From assembly GCA_013297545.1 (NCBI GenBank), contig JAAFHH010000207.1, forward strand, positions 1 through 6,037: DNA of 6,037 bases, read 5' to 3'. The notes below the pieces were generated by a model, which saw nothing but the letters and a program-made list of their open reading frames with translations, had not been told where the DNA came from and ran no database searches. This DNA comes from Alphaproteobacteria bacterium (lineage in GTDB: Bacteria; Pseudomonadota; Alphaproteobacteria; Elsterales; Elsteraceae). Made by a program: the position numbers and the translations under genes. This document shows, piece by piece, positions 1 through 5,955 of the stretch (positions within the stretch are counted from its first letter, which is position 1; each line of letters starts with the position of its first letter).

Positions 1-268
1 TCGCGGACGCTGCGAGTGCCGCTGCATCGGCCGGCAAGCGGCAGTACGGTGCTTCAACCCAGCCCTGGCGGCTGCCGACCATGCCAGCCAACACCACGGT
101 CCCCTGCCAGCCGGCGGTCACCCGCTTGAGTGTCTCTGGGTAGCTCGCAGCGGTTTGGCTGGTGATGCCGTCGGCACTGGCGCGCTGGTCGAGAAGGGTG
201 CCAGCCGGATCCAGCAAGTACACGCGCAGGCTGGTTGAGCCCCAGTCCACCGCGATCAGGCGGCTCAC
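1..268 (-). CDS. dgoK: 2-dehydro-3-deoxygalactonokinase (DgoK family), N-terminal part, cut by window edge
   Basis: This enzyme phosphorylates 2-dehydro-3-deoxy-D-galactonate (KDGal) with ATP to the 6-phosphate, a cytoplasmic step of galactose/galactonate breakdown (DeLey-Doudoroff route). Only the first 89 residues are in the window. They start MSRLIAVDWGSTSLRVYLLD, where residues 8-15 (DWGSTSLR) form the phosphate-1 loop typical of sugar kinases of the actin/hexokinase fold. Residues 62-75 (GMVGSRQGWVEAPY) are the signature I know best for this family. The start is GTG at 268-266, overlapping the stop of the upstream dehydrogenase gene as GTGA, which implies translational coupling; only a weak GGGA-type ribosome site precedes it. 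The remainder, usually about 200 more residues, lies beyond position 1. Family assignment is firm; the exact substrate in this organism is inferred. Confidence 0.9.
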   Translation of the reverse strand, partial: MSRLIAVDWGSTSLRVYLLDPAGTLLDQRASADGITSQTAASYPETLKRVTAGWQGTVVLAGMVGSRQGWVEAPYCRLPADAAALAASA

Positions 269-1011
269 GCGGTGATCCCGCCGTCGATAATGAATTCTTG
301 GCCGGTGACGAAGCGGGCCGCATCGCTCGCCAGATACACCGCCATGTCCGCCACTTCTGCTGGCAGGCCAAGGCGACCCATCGGCTGGCGGCTCGCGAAC
401 TCGTTCAGCACCGTCTCGACGGGGACCCCGCGCGCGGCTGCTTGTTCGGCAATCCGCAGCTGCAAAGACGGGGTATCGACCGTGCCGGGGCAGATCGCAT
501 TGGACCGAATGCCGCGGGCAACGAAGTCGGCCGCAATCGAGCGCGTGAGGCCGATCACCGCCCCCTTGGTGGCACCATAGACCGCCCGGTTCGGAAACCC
601 GCGGATTGAGGAACACACCGACGCAATCGCCACGATCGCGCCGCCACCCTGCGCCATCATGCCAGGCAGAACGGCCCGTGCCAGACGCGCCATCGCGACG
701 ACGTTGAGGTCGACGGCGACGGCCCAGACGGCGTCATCGCTGTCGAGAACGGTGCCGTGCGGCACCATACCGGCGACGTTGATCAAGCAATCGACGGCGC
801 CGATGTCAGCCACGAGCGCGCGGACAGCCTGGTCATCGCGGACATCGAGGGCACGGGCAGTCAGGCCTGGCCCGGTCGGCACCGCCTCGGGCCGCAGATC
901 GGTTGCAATCACCGAAGCACCAGCCGCAGCCGCAGCGGCGGCAATCGCATAGCCAATACCAGCACCCGCTGCTGTCACCAGCACGCGCTTGCCTTCAAGC
1001 TGTCCGGTCAT
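265..1011 (-). CDS. SDR-family NAD-dependent oxidoreductase, similar to 2-keto-3-deoxy-L-fuconate dehydrogenase / DHRS6
   Basis: A classical short-chain dehydrogenase of 248 residues, the usual size, cytoplasmic with no signal peptide. The nucleotide-binding turn is TAAGAGIG (13-20), a variant of TGxxxGIG. Asp38 at the end of the second strand points to NAD rather than NADP. NVAG is at 78-81, and the catalytic residues are Asn103, Ser131, Tyr145 and Lys149. PGTVDTPS (175-182) and IIDGG (241-245) close the Rossmann fold. From memory, the segments NVAGMVPHGTVLD, NRAVYGATKGAVIGLT and CPGTVDTPSLQ are close to human DHRS6/BDH2 and bacterial 2-keto-3-deoxy-L-fuconate dehydrogenases. Arg142 and Arg186 sit where DHRS6 has its carboxylate-binding arginines, so a small hydroxy or keto acid substrate is likely. 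Start ATG follows GGGAGGG with a 5-nt gap. It overlaps dgoK downstream, supporting a role in sugar-acid metabolism. The substrate is not determined by sequence. Confidence 0.88.
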   Translation of the reverse strand: MTGQLEGKRVLVTAAGAGIGYAIAAAAAAAGASVIATDLRPEAVPTGPGLTARALDVRDDQAVRALVADIGAVDCLINVAGMVPHGTVLDSDDAVWAVAVDLNVVAMARLARAVLPGMMAQGGGAIVAIASVCSSIRGFPNRAVYGATKGAVIGLTRSIAADFVARGIRSNAICPGTVDTPSLQLRIAEQAAARGVPVETVLNEFASRQPMGRLGLPAEVADMAVYLASDAARFVTGQEFIIDGGITA

Positions 1012-1028
1012 CGCTACCCTCCCGCGGG

Positions 1029-1352
1029 TTAGCCTTTTTCGACGTTCTTCACGATCTCGGTCATGGTGATGCCGAGCCGTTCGTCGTTGATCACCACTTC
1101 GCCGCGCGCGACCAAGCGGTTGTTGACGTAGACATCAATCGCCTGGCCGAGCTTGCGATCGAGTTCGATCACCGCCCCTTTGCCCAGCTTCAACATGGTG
1201 TTGACGTCCATCACCGCGCGCCCAAGCACGGCTGAGACCTGAACCGGCACTTCGGAGATTGACTCCAATGCCCGCATGTCGAACGCCGTCGAGCCCATCT
1301 CTTGCTCTTCTTCGGCTTCGTCGTCCATCTCGGGCAGGTCGGAGAGCTTCAT
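1029..1352 (-). CDS. fliN: Flagellar motor switch protein FliN
   Basis: FliN, with FliM and FliG, builds the cytoplasmic C-ring of the flagellar motor, which sets rotation direction and helps dock export substrates. The product is 107 residues. Residues 1-20 are a very acidic, probably disordered leader (DDEAEEEQE). Residues about 30-103 are the SpoA/FliN fold, with the hallmark stretches VPVQVSAVLGRAVM (35-48), LKLGKGAVIELDR (54-66), IDVYVNNRLVARGEVV (72-87) and RLGITMTEI (92-100). Start ATG is preceded by AGAGGA with 7 nt spacing. It is separated by 74 bp from the acylphosphatase gene upstream and by 17 bp from the dehydrogenase gene downstream. No other flagellar gene is visible in the window, which is unusual for fliN. 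The family call is secure; whether it is the only FliN copy in the genome cannot be seen here. Confidence 0.94.
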   Translation of the reverse strand: MKLSDLPEMDDEAEEEQEMGSTAFDMRALESISEVPVQVSAVLGRAVMDVNTMLKLGKGAVIELDRKLGQAIDVYVNNRLVARGEVVINDERLGITMTEIVKNVEKG

Positions 1353-1403
1353 GCTCGGTTCCTCTGGTAACCCTGTGCGGTGTTAAGCTTACTCCGGTCC
1401 AGA

Positions 1404-1430
1404 CTTATCGCCAAAGGCTAAACGTGTCAG
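1404..1430 (-). promoter_or_regulatory. Weak promoter candidate in the gap upstream of fliN
   Basis: This 74-bp gap (1353-1426) is the largest in the window and the only natural place for a new transcription start. On the minus strand, CTGACA (1430-1425, 5 of 6 matches to TTGACA, overlapping the acylphosphatase stop codon) is followed after 15 nt by GATAAG (1409-1404, 4 of 6 matches to TATAAT). The spacer is shorter than the usual 16-18. The same area contains GGCGATAA (1412-1405), one base from the flagellar sigma-28 minus-10 consensus GCCGATAA, but without a matching upstream TAAA element. An alternative pair, TTGGCG (1413-1408) with TAAGCT 17 nt downstream, is weaker. This is suggestive only. 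Confidence 0.22.
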
Positions 1431-1741
1431 CGGATCGTGGTCCGCATGACACTCGCCAGGCGGCGAAAGCCGGACCCCGGTGCCACAGCCGGCTGATCGT
1501 GGACTTCGGTACGGTCGAGCCAGAACACCCGCGCCAAGGCGGGGCCGGTCCAGCAGCGCTGCTCCAACGTCTGAACCGCTGGCAGCAGGCCGCTCGCAAC
1601 GATTTCGACCGTGCCGTCGCTGACGTTGCGGACAAAGCCATCGAGGCCGAGCGACTGTGCTTGGCCAACCACCCAATCGCGGTAGCCGACGGCTTGCACC
1701 CGGCCATAGACAAAGATCTGCCAACACCCAAGCGCCGTCAT
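1427..1741 (-). CDS. acyP: Acylphosphatase
   Basis: Acylphosphatases hydrolyse the carboxyl-phosphate bond of acyl phosphates such as acetyl phosphate, 1,3-bisphosphoglycerate or carbamoyl phosphate. The product is 104 residues, slightly longer than the usual 90-98. The phosphate-binding loop is GRVQAVGYR (13-21) with catalytic Arg21, and FVRNVSDGTVEI (36-47) carries the second catalytic residue Asn39. GPALARV (66-72) is the conserved late strand. One oddity is Ala17 where the loop normally reads VQGV. The ATG overlaps the pccA stop as ATGA, and a GGAG ribosome site (1750-1747) inside the end of pccA lies 5 nt before it, so it is very probably co-translated with the carboxylase. The last residues, after Phe92, resemble the family's closing segment. 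The identification is strong; the physiological substrate is unknown, as for most bacterial acylphosphatases. Confidence 0.92.
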   Translation of the reverse strand: MTALGCWQIFVYGRVQAVGYRDWVVGQAQSLGLDGFVRNVSDGTVEIVASGLLPAVQTLEQRCWTGPALARVFWLDRTEVHDQPAVAPGSGFRRLASVMRTTIR

Positions 1742-3681
1742 GCGAACTCCAAAATCACCTGATCCACGGCAAGAGACGCCCCCTTGTCTGCGCGAATCGC
1801 CTTCACCACGCCATCGGCATCGGCGCGCAAGACATTCTCCATCTTCATCGCCTCCACCACCGCCAGCGCGTCGCCGGCCTTGACCGCCTGGCCCGCGGCG
1901 ACATTGAGCTGAACCAACAGCCCAGGCATGGGCGATAGCAAGAACTTTGAAAGGTCTGCTACTTTTTTCTCCGGCATCAAGGCCATCAGCTCAGCGGCCC
2001 GCGGGCTCATGGCCCGGGTCTCGATCGCTTGGCCTTGGTGCAGCAACCGCTCCCCACCCTTGGTGCGGCTGATCTGCACGGCCGCCGTGCGGCCATTCAA
2101 GGTGCCGTGCCACAGGGTGACTGGCGTGAGCGGCCCGCGCACCGCGAGCGTCCAGCCATCCATCACCACATCGGCACCGCCCTCTGCCGCAGTCACCCGC
2201 ACCGGGTGGTTGACCCCACCGGCACGCACGACCAGCTGGGTTGATTTCGTCGGCGCCAAATCCGCCGCCCACGCGCGGACTGCCGCGAGGCCGAGCAGTT
2301 CCGCCAAGCGCTCACCGGTTGGCATCGCCGGGACATAGCCGCCCGGAAAATCTTCCGCGATCAGGTTGGTGGTGAGATCCCCGGCGCGAAACCGCGGCAG
2401 CGCCATCAGTGCCGACAAGAACGCGGCGTTGTGCGCCACCCCGCGGACATCGAACGCATCGAGGGCGGTCGCCATGGTGTCGATCGCCGCCTCACGCGTG
2501 GGCCCTGAGGTGATCAGCTTGGCGATCATCGGGTCGTAGTACATCGAGATCTCGGCACCCTCATAGACGCCGGTATCGACCCGCACGCCCTTGCCCTCGG
2601 GCTTGATGTAGCGCGTGACCCGGCCGATGGAGGGCAGGAAGCCACGGGCCGGGTCTTCGGCGTAGAGCCGGGCTTCCATCGCCCAGCCCTTCAGCTGCAC
2701 TTGGTCCTGACGGATCGGCAGCTTCTCGCCCGCCGCAACGCGGATCATCCACTCCACGAGATCAAGACCCGTGACCAGTTCGGTCACCGGGTGTTCGACC
2801 TGCAAGCGGGTGTTCATCTCCAGGAAGTAAAAGCTCTTGTCGGCCCCGGCGATGAATTCGACCGTGCCAGCACTGAAATAGCCAACAGCGCGGGCAAGAG
2901 CGACTGCCTGCTCGCCCATCGCCCGGCGCATCGCCTCATCGACGAACGGGCTCGGTGCTTCTTCGATCACCTTCTGGTGCCGGCGCTGGACCGAACATTC
3001 CCGTTCGCCGAGGTAGAGGATCGTGCCGTGCTGGTCGCCCAGCACTTGGATTTCGATATGGCGCGGCTTTTCGATGAACTTCTCGCAGAACACCCGGTCA
3101 TCGCCGAACGCGGTGCGGGCTTCGTTCTGGGTCGAGATCAGCCCCTCGCGTACCTCAGCCGCAGTGCGGCAGACCCGCATGCCTTTGCCGCCACCTCCAG
3201 CCGATGCTTTCAGCATCACGGGGTAGCCAATCGCCTCGGCGATTTGGACTGCTTCATCGGGCGTGTCGATCGCCTGCAAGTGGCCAGGCACCGTGGAGAC
3301 TCCGGCGGCTTGCGCCAGCTTCTTCGATTCAATCTTATCGCCCATCGCGGCAATCGCGCCAACCGGCGGGCCGATGAACGCGATGCCTTTGGCGGCCAGT
3401 GCTTCGGCAAAGCTCGATCGTTCCGACAAGAAGCCGTAGCCCGGGTGCACAGCCTCAGCACCGGTGTCGAGGCACGCTTGCACAATCCGCTCGGCCACCA
3501 GGTAGCTATCGGCCGAGGGGGCGGTGCCGATGCGCACAGCCTCATCCGCTTCGCGCACGTGCAGCGCGTCGCGGTCCGCATCCGAATAAACCGCGACGGT
3601 CTTGATACCCATGCGCTTGGCCGTGCGCATCACCCGGCAGGCGATTTCGCCGCGATTGGCGATCAGGATCTTGGTGAACAT
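1738..3681 (-). CDS. pccA: Propionyl-CoA carboxylase alpha subunit (biotin carboxylase + biotin carrier)
   Basis: This subunit uses ATP and bicarbonate to carboxylate its own biotin, which the beta subunit then uses to turn propionyl-CoA into methylmalonyl-CoA. The product has 647 residues. Biotin carboxylase spans about 1-447: N-terminal ILIANRGEIACRV (5-17), ATP-grasp glycine loop GGGGKGMR (162-169), RRHQK (233-237), the metal/bicarbonate segment EMNTRLQVEHP (288-298) and Arg338, all at positions matching E. coli AccC within a residue. Residues about 450-570 are the linking domain that contacts the beta subunit. Residues about 580-647 are the carrier domain, with the biotinylated lysine in EAMKMEN (Lys613, 34 residues from the end, as usual). 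Start ATG follows GAGGG with 9 nt spacing. It lies 15 bp after pccB and overlaps the acylphosphatase gene by ATGA. Propionyl specificity is inferred from the partner PccB; a broader acyl-CoA range is possible. Confidence 0.95.
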   Translation of the reverse strand: MFTKILIANRGEIACRVMRTAKRMGIKTVAVYSDADRDALHVREADEAVRIGTAPSADSYLVAERIVQACLDTGAEAVHPGYGFLSERSSFAEALAAKGIAFIGPPVGAIAAMGDKIESKKLAQAAGVSTVPGHLQAIDTPDEAVQIAEAIGYPVMLKASAGGGGKGMRVCRTAAEVREGLISTQNEARTAFGDDRVFCEKFIEKPRHIEIQVLGDQHGTILYLGERECSVQRRHQKVIEEAPSPFVDEAMRRAMGEQAVALARAVGYFSAGTVEFIAGADKSFYFLEMNTRLQVEHPVTELVTGLDLVEWMIRVAAGEKLPIRQDQVQLKGWAMEARLYAEDPARGFLPSIGRVTRYIKPEGKGVRVDTGVYEGAEISMYYDPMIAKLITSGPTREAAIDTMATALDAFDVRGVAHNAAFLSALMALPRFRAGDLTTNLIAEDFPGGYVPAMPTGERLAELLGLAAVRAWAADLAPTKSTQLVVRAGGVNHPVRVTAAEGGADVVMDGWTLAVRGPLTPVTLWHGTLNGRTAAVQISRTKGGERLLHQGQAIETRAMSPRAAELMALMPEKKVADLSKFLLSPMPGLLVQLNVAAGQAVKAGDALAVVEAMKMENVLRADADGVVKAIRADKGASLAVDQVILEFA

Positions 3682-3696
3682 GTAGGCGATCCCTCG

Positions 3697-5220
3697 CTAA
3701 AGCGGCAGGTTGTCGTGCTTCTTCCAGGGATTTTGCAAATCCTTGGAAGCCAGCATCTGAAACGCCCTGGTGACGCGCATGCGCGTGTTGTGCGGCATGA
3801 TCACATCATCGATGTAGCCGCGCGAGGCGGCGACGAACGGGTTGGCGAACTTTTCCCGGTATTCTTCCGTGCGCGCCTCCACCTGGTCTGGCTCGCCGCG
3901 GAAGATGATCTCGACCGCACCCTTCGGGCCCATCACCGCGATTTCGGCGGTTGGCCAGGCGTAGTTGAGGTCGCCGCGCAGGTGCTTCGATGACATGACG
4001 TCATAGGCACCGCCATAAGCTTTACGAGTGATCACCGTCACCTTCGGCACCGTTGCCTCGCCATAGGCGAACAACAGCTTCGCGCCATGCTTGATGATGC
4101 CGCCGAATTCCTGCGCCGTGCCCGGCAAGAACCCTGGCACGTCAACGAGGGTCAGGACGGGGATGTTGAACGCATCGCAGAACCGCACGAAGCGGGCGGC
4201 CTTGGTGGAAGACGCGATATCCAAACACCCCGCCAACACCATCGGCTGGTTCGCAACAATGCCGACACTCGCACCATTGAAACGGGCAAAGCCGGTCAGG
4301 ATGTTGCGCGCAAACTCCGGCTGGATCTCAAAGAAATCGCCGTAGTCGACGATCTTCGCGATCAGTTCCTTCATGTCGTAGGGCTTGTTCGGATTGTCGG
4401 GGATCAGCGTGTCCAGGCTGTCTTCGCGGCGATCGGCCGGATCAGTGCAGGCGAGGACTGGCGCCTTTTCCCGGTTGTTCTGCGGCAGGAAGCTCAAGAA
4501 CCGGCGCAGTTCCAACAGCGCATCGACATCGTTTTCGAACGCGAGGTCGGCGACGCCGGACTTCGTGGTGTGGGTGACGGCACCACCCAGTTCTTCTTGG
4601 GTCACACTCTCGTGCGTTACCGTCTTCACCACTTCGGGCCCGGTGACGAACATGTAAGAACTATCCTTCACCATAAAGATGAAGTCGGTCATCGCGGGCG
4701 AATAGACGGCACCGCCGGCGCACGGCCCCATGATCATCGACACTTGCGGCACGACGCCGGAGGCCAAGATGTTGCGCTGGAACACTTCCGCATAGCCGCC
4801 GAGGCTCGCGACCCCTTCTTGGATGCGCGCCCCGCCACTGTCGTTCAGGCCGATCACCGGTGCGCCCACCTTCAGCGCCTGATCCATGATCCGGCAGATC
4901 TTCTCCGCGTGGGCTTCGGACAGCGAGCCGCCGAACACGGTGAAATCCTGGCTGAACACGAACACGAGCCGACCATTGACGGTGCCAAACCCAGTGACCA
5001 CGCCGTCACCCGGCACTTTCTGGTCACCCATCTCGAAATCATGGCAGCGGTGTTCGACGAACATGCCCCATTCTTCGAACGAGCCGTCGTCGAGCAGTAC
5101 TTCCAGGCGTTCGCGCGCGGTCAGCTTGCCCTTGGCGTGCTGCGCGCTGATCCGCTTGGCACCGCCGCCGGCGCGCGCACCCGCCCGTTTGGCCTCCAGA
5201 CGATCCAGAATGTCTTGCAT
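3697..5220 (-). CDS. pccB: Propionyl-CoA carboxylase beta subunit (carboxyltransferase)
   Basis: This subunit moves the carboxyl group from carboxybiotin on PccA to propionyl-CoA, in a hexameric core of a likely alpha6-beta6 complex in the cytoplasm. It has 507 residues from the preferred ATG, close to the usual 510. The N-terminal crotonase-like half holds GGARIQEGVASLGGY (131-145 when counted from the upstream GTG) and the oxyanion loop GPCAGGAVYSPAMTD (167-181). The C-terminal half holds PGFLPGTAQEFGGIIKHGAK (364-383) and KAYGGAYDVMSSKH (402-415). Asp409 in that last motif corresponds, from memory, to the Asp of Streptomyces PccB that favours propionyl-CoA over acetyl-CoA. An in-frame GTG lies 6 nt upstream (5226-5224), but the AGGAG site is only 3 nt from it and 9 nt from the ATG, and homologues start MQDIL, so I place the start at the ATG. 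pccA follows after 15 bp. Confidence 0.96.
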   Translation of the reverse strand: MQDILDRLEAKRAGARAGGGAKRISAQHAKGKLTARERLEVLLDDGSFEEWGMFVEHRCHDFEMGDQKVPGDGVVTGFGTVNGRLVFVFSQDFTVFGGSLSEAHAEKICRIMDQALKVGAPVIGLNDSGGARIQEGVASLGGYAEVFQRNILASGVVPQVSMIMGPCAGGAVYSPAMTDFIFMVKDSSYMFVTGPEVVKTVTHESVTQEELGGAVTHTTKSGVADLAFENDVDALLELRRFLSFLPQNNREKAPVLACTDPADRREDSLDTLIPDNPNKPYDMKELIAKIVDYGDFFEIQPEFARNILTGFARFNGASVGIVANQPMVLAGCLDIASSTKAARFVRFCDAFNIPVLTLVDVPGFLPGTAQEFGGIIKHGAKLLFAYGEATVPKVTVITRKAYGGAYDVMSSKHLRGDLNYAWPTAEIAVMGPKGAVEIIFRGEPDQVEARTEEYREKFANPFVAASRGYIDDVIMPHNTRMRVTRAFQMLASKDLQNPWKKHDNLPL

Positions 5221-5229
5221 GGTCACGCT

Positions 5230-5234
5230 CTCCT
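5230..5234 (-). promoter_or_regulatory. Ribosome binding site that decides the pccB start
   Basis: On the minus strand AGGAG (5234-5230) is a near-perfect Shine-Dalgarno. Nine bases separate it from the ATG at 5220-5218 and only three from the in-frame GTG at 5226-5224, so the ATG is the better start. It is the clearest ribosome site in the window, fitting a highly translated metabolic gene. Confidence 0.75.
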
Positions 5235-5236
5235 CA

Positions 5237-5250
5237 CGTCCTGGCGGACG
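5237..5250 (-). promoter_or_regulatory. Small inverted repeat between the ATP12-family gene and pccB
   Basis: A 5-bp perfect stem (CGTCC/GGACG) with a 4-nt loop sits between the ATP12-family stop codon and the pccB Shine-Dalgarno, ending two bases before the AGGAG. There is no T-run after it on the minus strand, so it is not an intrinsic terminator. It could be a minor mRNA hairpin affecting ribosome access or RNA processing, or a chance match in GC-rich DNA. Confidence 0.25.
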
Positions 5251-5256
5251 CCAATA

Positions 5257-5955
5257 TCAGGCTGGCTCCAGCAGATCCAGCAATCGCCGTGCGGCATCCA
5301 GATCGGCGCGGACCCGCGCACGGCGATCGGTTGCCTCATGATCTTCACCCCAGCGCGCGATTTCGAAGCTGGCGTCGAGTTCGGCTGCCGCAAACGCGCC
5401 GTCGACATCGATCAGCCGGTCTTTCAGCGCGAGCGCTACGGTGAGCGACCCCGCCGTCGAGGTCGCGAACGCGAGTGCCGTCAGCCGCCAAAGGTCGAGC
5501 GCGGCCACGGCGCGCTCCAGCGCCAGCAACGCCAGCGGCGGCTGATCAACCGGCATGATGCCAGTGGTCACCACCAGAGGCGCGTCGTAGTGCAGCGCCA
5601 ACCAATCGAGCAGCGGCTGCCACACCGCGTGCTGCTGGGCCACCAAATCGGCCGGTTCGGCTGCGCGGTAGCACACGAGGTCTGATCCAGCGTAGCGCGC
5701 GGTCTCCGCCGCGACCGCTGCCGGGTCGAGGGCAACCTTGTCGAGCGCGGTCACCGCGAGCTGGTAGAGCGGCATGGTGTGCGGGTGGATCAGCTCGCCC
5801 TGCGCCTGCCATTCGGCCGCGATCGCTGCGGCCAGCGCTGCAGTTGGCAGCACGAGCGGCGTTCCGGCCGGTGTCGGCAGCGCTTTGCTGTCGAGCAGCA
5901 CGGTGTGATCCGGCCCGGCGGTCGCCGCTTGCCAGAACCGCTTGCGTGGAATCAT
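5257..5955 (-). CDS. ATP12-family F1-ATPase assembly chaperone
   Basis: Atp12 proteins bind the F1 alpha subunit until it assembles with beta into ATP synthase; the bacterial versions are cytoplasmic and largely alphaproteobacterial. The product has 232 residues, typical for the bacterial family. Recognisable blocks in order are KRFWQAA (5-11), LDSKALPTPAGTPLVLPT (21-38), AIAAEWQAQGELIHPHTMPL (44-63), ALDKV (70-74), RYAGSDLVCYRAAEPADLV (87-105), WQPLLDWL (112-119), TGIMPVDQP (131-139), AGSLTVALAL (168-177) and ARWGEDHEA (200-208). Where I would expect Trp-Gln a few residues before the WGxDxEA motif, this protein has Phe-Glu (197-198), a mild departure. Start ATG overlaps the preceding gene's stop as ATGA and lacks a good ribosome site, so translation is probably coupled. 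pccB follows on the same strand without a visible terminator. Confidence 0.93.
   Translation of the reverse strand: MIPRKRFWQAATAGPDHTVLLDSKALPTPAGTPLVLPTAALAAAIAAEWQAQGELIHPHTMPLYQLAVTALDKVALDPAAVAAETARYAGSDLVCYRAAEPADLVAQQHAVWQPLLDWLALHYDAPLVVTTGIMPVDQPPLALLALERAVAALDLWRLTALAFATSTAGSLTVALALKDRLIDVDGAFAAAELDASFEIARWGEDHEATDRRARVRADLDAARRLLDLLEPA

Noticed and set aside
1021..1028. The palindrome CCCGCGGG between fliN and the dehydrogenase gene, considered as a regulatory site
   Set aside because: It overlaps the purine-rich ribosome site and is an expected kind of match in GC-rich DNA; no second half-site or conservation evidence is available.
1384..1391. The palindrome TAAGCTTA in the gap before fliN, considered as an operator or terminator stem
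   Set aside because: Eight bases with no loop and no following T-run; too short to separate from chance.
1353..1426. An intrinsic terminator after the acylphosphatase gene
   Set aside because: The only candidate stems (for example GCC-TTT-GGC) are 3 bp and none is followed by a T-run on the minus strand.
1259..1762. A 167-codon plus-strand frame opposite fliN and the acylphosphatase gene
   Set aside because: It is the complement of two well-supported minus-strand genes and has no domain or ribosome site of its own that convinced me.
2701..3993. A 430-codon open frame on the plus strand opposite pccA and the end of pccB
   Set aside because: Same artefact: it mirrors conserved biotin carboxylase codons and its product shows no family motif.
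4087..5685. A 532-codon open frame on the plus strand, opposite pccB and part of the ATP12-family gene
   Set aside because: It is antisense to two unmistakable conserved genes, has no recognisable domain, is rich in His/Arg/Gln as expected from the complement of GC-biased codons, and spans two genes. Long antisense frames are common in GC-rich coding DNA.
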